Positions 1-7,430 of a DNA stretch of 15,933 nt are shown piece after piece; position 1 is the first letter of the stretch; every line of letters starts with the position of its first letter. Below the pieces are notes generated by a model, which was not told the DNA's origin, ran no database searches, and was given only the letters and a program-made list of their open reading frames with translations. The translations under genes and the position numbers were made by a program. Origin of the DNA: Acidobacteriota bacterium (GTDB lineage Bacteria; Acidobacteriota; Terriglobia; UBA7540); the NCBI GenBank assembly GCA_021828245.1, contig JAKASC010000022.1:1-15933 (forward strand). Reading direction: 5' to 3'.

Positions 1-2
1 GT

Positions 3-179
3 CTGGGCTTTGGCGGTCCGTGCCCGCCGCCGGGGAAACCGCACCATTATCACTTTCGCCTTTTTGCCCTGAACACCCGATTGAGTCTCGCCCCCGGCGC
101 GACCCGTCCGCAAGTTGAGCAGGCCATCCGAGGACATATCCTCGCGCAGGCCGAGCTTGTCGGGCTCTTCGGACGTTGA
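3..179 (+). CDS. YbhB/YbcL-type PEBP family protein, C-terminal part
   Basis: The last 58 codons of a gene that begins before the window. The reading frame opening at base 3 gives a glycine/proline-rich GFGGPCPPPG stretch, then HHYHFRLFAL, an APGAT turn, and the ending RGHILAQAELVGLFGR. This order is the signature of the bacterial Raf-kinase-inhibitor-like (phosphatidylethanolamine-binding) proteins YbhB/YbcL, in which a CPP-(x)n-H-Y/R-Y-x-F-x-L-Y/F-A-L segment lines the ligand pocket. Family members are small soluble or periplasmic proteins of about 150-200 residues with poorly defined roles, so roughly the last third is visible here. The stop is TGA at 177-179. No terminator is obvious behind it. 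Recognition of the family is secure; the cellular role is not. Confidence 0.88.
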   Translation: MGFGGPCPPPGKPHHYHFRLFALNTRLSLAPGATRPQVEQAIRGHILAQAELVGLFGR

Positions 180-271
180 CGAATTCTTTGGAAATTCCTC
201 TCACCTCGCGCGCGCTCTGAAGAAAGTGATTTTTTGCGACCTCGCTTGGGCCTGCCCAGCCGTCTCCCCTC

Positions 272-301
272 TTGACGAAAAGCGGAGATTTTGATTAGAA
301 A
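272..301 (+). promoter_or_regulatory. Candidate sigma70-type promoter upstream of the 423-782 gene
   Basis: TTGACG at 272-277 and TAGAAA at 296-301 are separated by 18 bp in an A/T-rich patch that stands out from the surrounding GC-rich DNA. Transcription from here would leave a leader of about 115 nt before the ATG at 423. The match is 5/6 for the -35 and 4/6 for the -10, so this is a suggestion only. The rest of the 180-422 gap shows no further recognisable feature. Confidence 0.35.
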
Positions 302-422
302 AAAAAGGAAGGATGCCCACGTTCTAATTGAGAGGGCGCTTTCTCGCGTCTGCGGGCATTCTTCTTGGATGTTGAGCACCTGGCCCCGGCAGCGGCAAGA
401 AGTTTTCCGTGCGGGGTGATGT

Positions 423-782
423 ATGGCGTTGGCCGGTATTTTTAATAAACTGAGGAGCAGAAAATTGGCCCTTCAATCCACGGCTGCCAAACCGCCGGAG
501 CCTCAACCGCCGGTCAGCCGCGAGGCGGACGCCATTTATCAAAAGGGAAGACTCGTGGCGCGGGTGCGCGATCCGCTGGTAGATTTGGGGGCCAAGGAAA
601 TCCGCTTTGCGGAAATCTACCGCAGCGACGAACTGTTGTTGCCGGATGAGTGCGAATTCCAGCAATACCGGATTGTGATTCAAAAGGTGGGATACGCTTC
701 CCGCGTGTTGCCGGGAGAGACGGAGAAAGGCAGGGTGCTCAAGGATTGCACGGCGGACATTGTGGGATACTTCCAACAATGA
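423..782 (+). CDS. Small hypothetical protein (119 aa)
   Basis: I do not recognise this family. The product is 119 residues, soluble, without signal peptide or membrane segment. Its first 35 residues are basic and then proline-rich (PPEPQPPV), suggesting a flexible tail. From about residue 38 a compact region follows (YQKGRLVARVRDP, EIRFAEIYRSDELLLPDECEF, YRIVIQKVGYASRV), with an alternating hydrophobic pattern and a balanced charge mix typical of a folded domain. The start ATG at 423 is preceded by a GGGGTG stretch that lies rather close to it. It is followed 60 nt later by the convergent PilZ gene. A longer reading on the opposite strand across the same bases looks like a shadow, because its protein is low in complexity and rich in Arg/Pro/Leu. 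Function unknown; I am fairly confident it is a gene. Confidence 0.6.
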   Translation: MALAGIFNKLRSRKLALQSTAAKPPEPQPPVSREADAIYQKGRLVARVRDPLVDLGAKEIRFAEIYRSDELLLPDECEFQQYRIVIQKVGYASRVLPGETEKGRVLKDCTADIVGYFQQ

Positions 783-842
783 CAGTCGGGCGCAGCGGAG
801 TTCCCACCCTGACCGCGGGAAGCTCGCTCAGTCGGTGTCGAA

Positions 843-1343
843 TCAGGCGTCAGTGTAGGGAACGGTTTTCCAGAGTCCCGATTTTCCGCACAGTTGGCAA
901 CGCCGCAGCAAGCCGCCCATTTCATGGACTGCCTCCGCCAAGCGTTCTTCTGCATGGAGGAGCTCACGGGTTTTGCACTCCGGGCATTGCACCATCATTC
1001 TGACCGTGCGTTGGTCCTGGGGCTGCACCTCGGGAAACTCGATTCCCCAAATATTGGTTCCGATTTCCAAGAGCTCGACACCCCAGAAAAGAGAACCTTT
1101 CTCCATCCCTGAAACCCGGCAAACCACGCGAAACACGCCTTCGCGCCCGGTCCTTTGGCAGAGAATCCGAATTTCCTGGTCGGGAATCAGGTTGCGGCCC
1201 AAGCGGATTTTCGCCCCATGCTGGCTGACGACGGCCGTGCTGCCGTCCTGCACGAAGTCAATGCCCTGAAAGTCGAACCCGAAGACTCGGATGGGCAATG
1301 CCAATGCCAACCGGGGCGAGCGACGTGCGCGGGCTGCTTCCAT
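843..1343 (-). CDS. PilZ-domain protein with C-terminal zinc-binding CxxC pairs
   Basis: A 166-residue soluble protein. The N-terminal half (about residues 7-105) starts with the Arg-rich RRSPRLAL segment and continues through the VVSQHGAKIRLG strand-turn, FRVVCRVSGMEKG and FWGVELLE. This is the layout of PilZ domains, the six-stranded barrels that bind cyclic di-GMP through an RxxxR and a D/NxSxxG motif. The second motif is degenerate here (SQHGA), so ligand binding is uncertain. The C-terminal part carries two cysteine pairs, CPEC at 120-123 and CQLC at 149-152, as in a small zinc ribbon or treble-clef knuckle. The ATG at 1343 has a good ribosome site (GAGGAGG about 5 nt upstream). It starts 22 nt after the glnE stop on the same strand, so it is probably the last gene of that transcript. 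Confidence 0.75.
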   Translation of the reverse strand: MEAARARRSPRLALALPIRVFGFDFQGIDFVQDGSTAVVSQHGAKIRLGRNLIPDQEIRILCQRTGREGVFRVVCRVSGMEKGSLFWGVELLEIGTNIWGIEFPEVQPQDQRTVRMMVQCPECKTRELLHAEERLAEAVHEMGGLLRRCQLCGKSGLWKTVPYTDA

Positions 1344-1365
1344 GGGATCCTCCTCAGATGGGGAC

Positions 1366-4326
1366 TTACTCCGATCCGACGATTCGCCGATAAGCGTAGC
1401 GAATTTCTTGTTCGACCTCGCGCAAACGTTCTTCCAGGCTTTGTGATGACTCTATCAGACCCCATCGCGTCAGCACGGGCTCGATGGCTATTCGCGCTCC
1501 ACCTCGTTCTGGCAATCCTTCCGCCGGCCTGCCGCGCACCAGGCGGATGGCGTGATCCACACCGCGAAGAAAGGTCGCGCCTTCCCTTAGCGTAGAAGCG
1601 TCCGAGGCGGAAATCAAGCCGGCCCGTTCCAGAAGCTCCACCTGTGCCGGTGTATTCGCGCCGAGCGGGGCGTGAAGGCGATGTTGCAAGCGGAGAAACG
1701 AGATGGTGAAATCAACGTCATAATAACCGCCGGGGCGCGTTTTGGTGATGGAAGGATGCGCGCTTCTTTCCCGCTCCAGCCGACGCCGCATCGCCTGCAG
1801 TTCACCCTCGAGGTCGGGGTGGGATTGGAAGCGGTCGAAGACGGCGGCAATCAGCTTTTCGGCCACTTGTTGACCCAGTCTGAAGTCTCCCGCTACCGGG
1901 CGAGCTTTTAGGTAGGCGAGGGCCTCCCAGACCTGAGCATCGCGGGCTACATAGTCGAGCAGCGCGCCTTCGGTAATCACCAACTCGCCTTCCTGCCCGC
2001 GCGGGCGCAAACGGGTATCCACGGCAAATAGGGCGCCATCCCGTGTGTAGCTCGAAAGGGCTTCGAGGGTCTTTTCCGCCACGCGAATCAGCGAGGCCGG
2101 ATCGTAGCCGGCTGCCGCCGAGGGAATCACAAAGATTAAATCGGCGTCCGAGGCGAGTTCGAATTCATTCAGCCCTAAGCGCCCGAGTGCCAGTACGATT
2201 AAGGCGCTCTCCGGTGCCGTCTCGGAAGCTCCGCGGACGCCAACCGCTTCCTCGCTCATCCAGAGGGCGCTGGCCACCGCCCGCGCCGCCAGCATGGACC
2301 ATCGCTCAAGTCGCTCGAAGACGCTGACCATCCTGTCCAGGTCCGCCGCCGCCAGCCCCAAAATGCGTTGCCGGTAGTGCCGCCGTAGCATGGCCATTTT
2401 CTGGCGTAAGTCCAAGCCTTTTTCCGTCGCCCACGGGAACGGTTCAGGCATCGCGGCGGGCGGCGTCACCATGCTGATCTGCCCCCTCGGTTCTTCGGCG
2501 GGCGCGGGAGGCTCCAAGGTTTCAAAATCCTCCGAGTGGTGGCTTAGGACGTCCCCCCAATACTCGCTCTTCCCCATCAGATCGAGCGCGCGGGCCAATG
2601 CCTCCGGCTTAAGCCGCGCGGCTCGGAATCTCTCCGGTGACGCCAGTAGGCCGGAAAAAAAACGGGTCACGCTCTTGCGGGCTCGGTCGGGCATGGCGGA
2701 TTGGCGCACGAGCTCCGCCAATTCGGGAGCGTGCGCGTCCAGGTAGCTCAGCAATAAATGGTAAGAATGGAGTCCGTAATCCGCGCTGGGCGGGCTGAGG
2801 GGCTTCAACTGGTAGGATTCCTTGGAGGGCGGCGTCGAGGCGGGATGAATCAACTTGTCGTAGATTTCTTCGACCTCGGCGAAGGTCTTCTCCAAGCGTT
2901 TCACCAGGGCTTGGCCGGGTGAAACCGGATCCTCAATGCCGCACCGGCGGGCCAACTGGTCAAGCGCGGCGGGATCGGTCGGCAGGCGGTGTGTCTGCCG
3001 GCCCAGCTCGAATTGAATGCGGTGCTCCACGCGGCGGAGCAGCTCATAAGCATTAACCAGGCGGGCATAATCCCGGTCGGAGAGCCATCCCTTGTCATTC
3101 AGTTTGCGAAGGGCGAACAGCGTCCCGCCGGAACGCACCCACGGGTCGCGCCCACCGTGCAACCGTTGCAGGCATTGGACCAGAAATTCGATGTCTCGAA
3201 TGCCTCCGCGATGCCGCTTAACGTCCAATTCCGCGCCATGGCGCTCCTGAAGCTTCTTGGAAATCTGCTCGCGTGACCGGAGCACACTTTCCACCGCTTC
3301 AAAATCGCCCGGCGCCGCATAGACGTCATTCTCCACGGCGCTCAAGAACTCGCGGGTGACACGCGCGTCGCCGGCCGAGTGGCGTGCCTTGATGAGCATC
3401 TGAAGTTCCCAATCGCGCGCCCGATGTTCGTAGTACTCGAGCGCCGACTTGACGGAAATCGCCAAGTCGCCCATCTCGCCTTCCGGCCGAAGCCGCAGGT
3501 CCACGCGAAAGACCTGGCCGTGCGGCGTCGGCTGGGTAATGGCGCGCGTCAAAGCGTGAGCCAGCCGCACGAAGTATTCTTTGTTAGAAATGATGGAATC
3601 GCGTTCGCTGCCGCCGGAGGTTTCTCCGTCGCGTTCGTAGAGAAACAGCAGATCAATGTCCGAGCTGTAATTCAGCTCATTGCCGCCCAACTTGCCGAGT
3701 GACACGATGCTGAAGCCGCTGCGGGCAATCCTTCCCTGCGCGTCGCGGTACTGCGGCTGACCGTAGCGGTTTTCAAGCTCCCGGTCGCAGAACGCCAAAG
3801 CGTTCGAAAGGATGACGTCGGCGAGCATAGAGAGCTCGAACGTCGTCTCGCCGAGCGTTGAAAGACCCAGCACATCTTTCAGCACGATGCGCAAATAGTT
3901 CCGCCGCTTGAAATGCGCAAGCTGCGCGGAAAGCCACGGCTCGGGATGAGTCGTCGCAAAGCGGGCGTAGTCCTGTGACAGCTCTTCCTTCGATTTAAGT
4001 TTGGCAAACTTGCGGTCACGGGCAAAATGAAGCGGCAGCGCCGGCTCAGCCAAAAAACTTTCCGCCAAGAAGGCGCTGTAACCAAAGACCGCCACCAAAT
4101 AGGTGAGGGCCGTCGGATGGAGGGCCAGTTGGTCCAAAACCTCTCGCGGCGCCGCGTGGGCGTAACGTTCGAGCAGGTTGAGCGCGCGGTCCGGGTCCGG
4201 CGAGTGCGAAAGCAGCGAGGCCAAAGGAGCCAGCAGCGCCTCCGGCAGCCGAGTTGTTAGGCGCGAGAGATTGATTTCCGCTCTGGCGCGGTTCTCAAAA
4301 TGAACGGAGCTGAACTCGGCGCGCAT
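1366..4326 (-). CDS. glnE: Bifunctional glutamine synthetase adenylyltransferase/deadenylylase
   Basis: GlnE switches glutamine synthetase off by adding AMP to a tyrosine and on again by phosphorolytic removal, under PII control. The 986-residue protein has the expected duplicated nucleotidyltransferase fold. The N-terminal (deadenylylating) copy has SLGKLGGNELNYSSDIDLLF at about 209-228 and the RGGIRDIEFLVQ helix at about 373-384. The C-terminal (adenylylating) copy has ALGRLGLNEFELASDADLIF at about 713-732 and a PGGYYDVDF equivalent near residue 885. Both Asp-x-Asp metal sites are present. Length is close to E. coli GlnE (946 aa), so it looks complete. The ATG at 4326 has no Shine-Dalgarno, but a perfect TATAAT ends 8 nt before it, suggesting a leaderless mRNA. 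The membrane-protein gene upstream ends 54 nt away. Confidence 0.96.
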   Translation of the reverse strand: MRAEFSSVHFENRARAEINLSRLTTRLPEALLAPLASLLSHSPDPDRALNLLERYAHAAPREVLDQLALHPTALTYLVAVFGYSAFLAESFLAEPALPLHFARDRKFAKLKSKEELSQDYARFATTHPEPWLSAQLAHFKRRNYLRIVLKDVLGLSTLGETTFELSMLADVILSNALAFCDRELENRYGQPQYRDAQGRIARSGFSIVSLGKLGGNELNYSSDIDLLFLYERDGETSGGSERDSIISNKEYFVRLAHALTRAITQPTPHGQVFRVDLRLRPEGEMGDLAISVKSALEYYEHRARDWELQMLIKARHSAGDARVTREFLSAVENDVYAAPGDFEAVESVLRSREQISKKLQERHGAELDVKRHRGGIRDIEFLVQCLQRLHGGRDPWVRSGGTLFALRKLNDKGWLSDRDYARLVNAYELLRRVEHRIQFELGRQTHRLPTDPAALDQLARRCGIEDPVSPGQALVKRLEKTFAEVEEIYDKLIHPASTPPSKESYQLKPLSPPSADYGLHSYHLLLSYLDAHAPELAELVRQSAMPDRARKSVTRFFSGLLASPERFRAARLKPEALARALDLMGKSEYWGDVLSHHSEDFETLEPPAPAEEPRGQISMVTPPAAMPEPFPWATEKGLDLRQKMAMLRRHYRQRILGLAAADLDRMVSVFERLERWSMLAARAVASALWMSEEAVGVRGASETAPESALIVLALGRLGLNEFELASDADLIFVIPSAAAGYDPASLIRVAEKTLEALSSYTRDGALFAVDTRLRPRGQEGELVITEGALLDYVARDAQVWEALAYLKARPVAGDFRLGQQVAEKLIAAVFDRFQSHPDLEGELQAMRRRLERERSAHPSITKTRPGGYYDVDFTISFLRLQHRLHAPLGANTPAQVELLERAGLISASDASTLREGATFLRGVDHAIRLVRGRPAEGLPERGGARIAIEPVLTRWGLIESSQSLEERLREVEQEIRYAYRRIVGSE

Positions 4327-4363
4327 GAAAGAGAATTATAACCTGCGCGCCAACGCGTTCATC
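4327..4363 (-). promoter_or_regulatory. Probable glnE promoter placing the mRNA start at the start codon
   Basis: Reading the minus strand, a perfect TATAAT (bases 4340-4335) is followed by TCTCTTTC and then the glnE ATG. A transcript initiated the usual 7-8 nt after the box would begin at or next to the A of the start codon, and there is no purine-rich ribosome site in between. The -35 position (GATGAA with a 17-bp spacer) is poor. This suggests glnE can be transcribed separately from the gntR/membrane-protein pair. Confidence 0.55.
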
Positions 4364-4380
4364 CTCTCGCCGGTGACAAG

Positions 4381-5475
4381 TCAGCGAAGAAGTTTGGGAA
4401 GCAGAGCTGGGAGAAACGGCAGCCCGAGAATCAATAGGAGGATTGCCCACGCCAGCGGCCGTGCCATATTGAAGGTGTAGCCGAGGCCCGACCGTTTTTC
4501 AACCAGCAGGGCGGCGTCGGCCGGGTTGTAATAGAGCAGGCCGCCAAGAATCCATTTTTCATCGGGAGTCGTATCGCCGCCGGCGCGTGAGAATTCGATC
4601 TCCTGAAGGCGAGCCCATCCCATCCAAATGGCGCCGGAGATGATGTAACCGAAGAGAAGAAGCATGGGCAGAAGAGCCTCCTTGGGGCCGAAAACGGGCG
4701 GGCGGCCTGCCATCTGCGGAAGCAGGGTTGCCACCTGAATCCAGGCCAAGAACAGAATCATCACCGGCTTCATCCACTGCATGAACAGCAGCACCGAGTG
4801 TCGGTAAGCATGTTCAGCCTCGCCGGCAGGCCCGGAAGTGACGATGATCCGCGAATGAATGATCGTGTATCCAATCAGGTCAACGATGATGCAGACCACC
4901 AGCCCTAGGCCGGGCAGAAAGAAAATGCCGCTGAAGGAACGGGAAGCCCAGCCGTCAGGCCGGCCGCTGGCAGCGAAGTGCACCGCAACGCGCGCCGGCA
5001 ATTCGGGATAAACGTGCGTGAGCCACGCGCACCACGCCATCAATATCAAGGCGGCGGTAAATGCCGCTCCCAGGGAGTAGTGTTCTCCGAAGCGTCTCGG
5101 GCGCAGGCTCGCTTCTCGCGACCCGGACGGCGCCGGTGGAATTGCTCCCGCCCGGTTGCGTTCGCGCAGCAGACGCCGATGCGCCCAAGTCCAACCCGCG
5201 GCCCAGGCAGCAAGAGCGAAGACAACATAGACGACCTGCGCCAACGGCCACTCGGATTCCTGATAGTTGGCGTTGAGCCAGAAGGCGAAGCCCGCGACGC
5301 CGCCCAGCAGGAGGACCGCTTCCGCCGCAAGCCACGCCCGCCGGATGCTTTTGACAACCTCTCCGGGGAGAGCGGCCGTTATCGTCACCCCAAATTGCAC
5401 GTCCTTTCGAAACCAGAAAGGCGCGCTCCAAAGCGCTAGTCCCGCAAACGCCATCATGAAAATTCCCAGGTTCAT
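4381..5475 (-). CDS. DUF1648/DUF5808 integral membrane protein
   Basis: A 364-residue polytopic protein with about eight hydrophobic segments (roughly 1-20, 48-68, 80-98, 138-155, 183-207, 228-253, 266-290 and 338-358). The segment around 150-190 (YPELPARVAVHFAASGRPDG, then SFSGIFFLPGLGL) matches the DUF1648 pattern, P-x-x-h-P-x-H-F-x-x-x-G-x-P-D-x-W. The ending, with KWILGGLLYYNPAD at 307-320 and GLGYTFNMARP, is the DUF5808 module, a short soluble loop before a last membrane helix. Such proteins are usually encoded beside a YtrA-type GntR repressor, as here, and are thought to belong to cell-envelope stress responses; the biochemical role is unknown. I place the start at the ATG whose first bases overlap the gntR stop (ATGA). 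It has a near-perfect AAGGAGG about 6 nt upstream, which favours it over an in-frame start 10 codons earlier. Confidence 0.85.
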   Translation of the reverse strand: MNLGIFMMAFAGLALWSAPFWFRKDVQFGVTITAALPGEVVKSIRRAWLAAEAVLLLGGVAGFAFWLNANYQESEWPLAQVVYVVFALAAWAAGWTWAHRRLLRERNRAGAIPPAPSGSREASLRPRRFGEHYSLGAAFTAALILMAWCAWLTHVYPELPARVAVHFAASGRPDGWASRSFSGIFFLPGLGLVVCIIVDLIGYTIIHSRIIVTSGPAGEAEHAYRHSVLLFMQWMKPVMILFLAWIQVATLLPQMAGRPPVFGPKEALLPMLLLFGYIISGAIWMGWARLQEIEFSRAGGDTTPDEKWILGGLLYYNPADAALLVEKRSGLGYTFNMARPLAWAILLLILGLPFLPALLPKLLR

Positions 5476-5849
5476 TGCAGCCCCTCCTTCGCGGCCTGCT
5501 TGCACAGTCGCAAGAAAGCCTTGGCGTCCAGGCCGGCAAGACGCGCGTCCACAAACAATTTTTTGAGCGCGAGCCGCAAGTCCCGTTCAGTCGCGCTGGA
5601 GACCGGGGACTGGCGCACCCGCGCCCGGCTGCCGCGCCGCAGATAGACGAGGTTCATCCGTTCAAGCAATTCGTAGGCGGCTTTGACCGTGTTGACATTT
5701 ACACCGAGGTCCTGCGCGAGATCGCGCAGGCTGGGTAGCGCGTCCCCCGATTGAAGGCGGCCGGCGGCGATGTGGGCCTTGACGCCGTTCGCGATCTGAA
5801 CGTAGAAGGGCGACGGGTCGGCGGGATCAATTCGGATGACGGCGTCCAT
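5472..5849 (-). CDS. GntR-family transcriptional regulator, YtrA type
   Basis: A 125-residue DNA-binding repressor. The opening IRIDPADPSPFYVQIANGV is the usual lead-in of the YtrA subfamily, followed by a winged helix-turn-helix: the LQSGDALPSLRDLAQDLGVN region, the recognition helix VNTVKAAYELLERM, and the wing VYLRRGSRARV (to about residue 70). The remaining 50 or so residues form the short helical dimerisation tail that distinguishes YtrA members from longer GntR proteins. The upstream TTG at 5858 falls inside the predicted -10 box, so I use the ATG at 5849. The stop overlaps the start of the membrane-protein gene by 4 nt, so the two are translationally coupled. It probably represses its own operon through the dyad in its promoter; the effector is unknown. 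Confidence 0.9.
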   Translation of the reverse strand: MDAVIRIDPADPSPFYVQIANGVKAHIAAGRLQSGDALPSLRDLAQDLGVNVNTVKAAYELLERMNLVYLRRGSRARVRQSPVSSATERDLRLALKKLFVDARLAGLDAKAFLRLCKQAAKEGLQ

Positions 5850-5887
5850 CAATCGCAAGTGTACGGCTATACTAGCACAGTTGTCAA
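5850..5887 (-). promoter_or_regulatory. gntR operon promoter with a dyad between -35 and -10
   Basis: On the minus strand a perfect TTGACA (5887-5882) is followed after 18 bp by TACACT (5863-5858), and 8 nt later by the ATG at 5849. No Shine-Dalgarno precedes that ATG, so the transcript is likely leaderless. The spacer contains GCTA-GTA-TAGC, a 4-bp-arm inverted repeat centred between the two boxes. That is a natural position for an autorepressor operator of a YtrA-type protein, although the arms are short. Confidence 0.55.
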
Positions 5888-5901
5888 GGCCATCTGAGGT
5901 G

Positions 5902-7179
5902 ATGAGTCAACGTAGTCGTTGTCCTACCTGGAGACATCGCGCCGTGCCTGAGCGACCGGTTAAACTAATCGCCGACCGAAGACAAGGCGAGCGAGCCAAC
6001 GAGAGAAAGGAGATTTTTCGTATAGCTCGTCGCAGGTATCAGCAAGGCTGTATCTTCAAACGAGGAAAGAACTGGGTGATGAGATTCTGGGATGACGTCG
6101 TAAATCCCGAATCAGGGACAGCACGAATTCTCCGCTCGATCGTTCTTGGTGACTTCAGGACAAGACGCGAGGCTCAGCGGGAGGCATCTCGTTATCTTCA
6201 ACGGATCAACAGCACTTCGTATCGGCCGAAAGTAAGCATTACGCTCCAGGAGTTCTGGGAGCGCCACGTGGAACCCACGATCCTACCGATGCACAAACAC
6301 TCAACGCAACACCTCTACCGCACCCTAACCACCTGCCACCTCTTGCCCGCATTTGGAAAGTTGCCGATCAACGATGTGAGCCCGGTTCAAGTTCAACAAT
6401 TCATCCAACAAAAACAGGCTCAAGGCTACTCACCTCAAACTCTCGCCCATCTACGCAACCTCCTGAGCAAATTCTTCAGGATTGCAATCCGATGGGGCTG
6501 GGCCGATACCAATCCTGCCCACGGAGTTGAGCTGCCACCTATGGAAAGGCGGCGCAAATCTCGTGTGCTTACGCTTGACGAGATCCAGCGCCTTCGGGAC
6601 AACCTGACCGATCCAGGGCGAACCATTTTTCTGGTGGCGGTGCTGTGTGGGTTGCGTGTCGGCGAGTTGCTCGCCCTGCGAGTCGAGGATGTTGATCTTG
6701 AAATGCGGACGCTCTCCGTTCAGCGGAGCGTGTACAACAACGAGGTCAGCACTCCCAAGACGCGCCGAAGCGAGCGTCAAGTACCCATTTCGACGGTCCT
6801 CGGCGAAGCCCTGAATTCGTGGCTTCGCGCAAAGCCCGGCAAATCGGAATGGCTTTTCCCAAGCGAGGCGGGGACGCCCTTGAACAATCGAAACGTTCTC
6901 TATCGCCAGATCTGGCCGGTCTGTGACCGGCTGGGAATTCCACGCTTCCGCTGGCACGCTCTTCAGCACACATTCTCGACGTACCAAGGCAACGAAGGTG
7001 TGCCGATGCCCGTCCTGCAATCTTTGCTCGGTCACGCGCACGCGAACACAACCATGATTTACACCCATCCGCTGCGCGAGGCTGAACGAGAGGCGGTGGA
7101 ACGATTGGCAGGGGTTTTGTTCCCAATTGTTCCCACTTTTGGGAAGGTTATCAAAACTGGGAGCAAGCTAATCCAATGA
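5902..7179 (+). pseudogene. Tyrosine recombinase/phage-type integrase, probably inactive
   Basis: A site-specific integrase of the tyrosine recombinase family. It has an AP2-like/arm-binding start (RRRYQQGCIFKRG), a SAM-like core-binding domain (ITLQEFWERHV to NPAHGVELPP) and a C-terminal catalytic domain. Visible catalytic elements are Arg in CGLRVGE (codon 6655-6657), Lys in STPKTRRS, a His in LLGHAHA and the nucleophile Tyr in TTMIYTHP. The second catalytic Arg, normally HxLRHTF, is Gln here (WHALQHTF; CAG at 6964-6966), which should cripple cleavage. The ancestral start also seems lost: an AAAGGAG ribosome site at 6006-6012 is followed 9 nt later by ATA (6022-6024), exactly where relatives begin M-x-RRRYQQG. 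The ATG at 5902 is used only because it is in frame and open. The gene is less GC-rich than glnE. It ends 17 nt before the tRNA fragment. Confidence 0.8.
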
Positions 7180-7196
7180 TAACTAAAGGGGATAGT

Positions 7197-7241
7197 TGGT
7201 ACGCCCGGGGTGATTCGAACACCCGACCCCTTGCTTCGTAG
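7197..7241 (-). other. 3' half of a tRNA-Arg(ACG) gene, likely attachment-site remnant
   Basis: Reading the minus strand from 7241, the sequence gives an anticodon loop CTACGAA (anticodon ACG), the 3' strand of the anticodon stem (GCAAG), a 5-nt variable region, a perfect T-arm (GGGTG-TTCGAAT-CACCC), the acceptor 3' strand CGGGCGT, discriminator A and an encoded CCA. The bases on the 5' side of the anticodon loop do not pair with GCAAG, and no D-arm or acceptor partner (ACGCCCG) follows. Only the half from the anticodon loop to CCA is present. That is the typical crossover half used by tyrosine integrases, and the integrase gene ends 17 nt away. It is probably a non-functional att copy rather than a tRNA gene. 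Confidence 0.75.
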
Positions 7242-7321
7242 GAGCAGTGAGTTGGGCTATCTCGCTGATTTTGCAGCACGGCTGGCAATGCTAAGTTATT
7301 GAAAATCTCTCCCAGAACGCC

Positions 7322-7360
7322 CAAGTGGTACCTAAATGGTACTCGATTTTCGACCACTTG
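7322..7360. repeat. Inverted and direct repeats beside the att remnant
   Basis: CAAGTGGT (7322-7329) is repeated inverted as ACCACTTG (7353-7360) around a 23-nt centre. Within it, TGGTAC occurs twice, 11 bp apart (7326-7331 and 7337-7342), about one helical turn. Clustered repeats of this kind next to a tyrosine-integrase attachment core are often recombinase or excisionase binding sites. Nothing else is evident between the tRNA fragment and the AbiEii gene. Confidence 0.4.
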
Positions 7361-7430
7361 CGCGAATTACTGAGTATATACATATGCGCCTGCCAGCCAG
7401 ACCTGGCAATCTCTTAATCACAATTCCAAA

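Noticed and set aside
324..779. Minus-strand 151-codon frame opposite the small gene at 423
   Set aside because: The product is Arg/Leu/Pro-rich without family resemblance; the plus-strand protein has much better composition and an upstream promoter-like sequence.
790..835. Bidirectional terminator between the 119-aa gene and the PilZ gene
   Set aside because: AGCGGAGTTCCC and GGGAAGCTCGCT can pair in 9 of 12 positions, but with a three-base mismatch and no T-tract, so it is too weak to annotate.
7197..7275. A complete tRNA gene on the minus strand
   Set aside because: T-arm, variable region and acceptor 3' strand are fine, but the anticodon 5' stem, D-arm and acceptor 5' strand are missing, so only a fragment is called.
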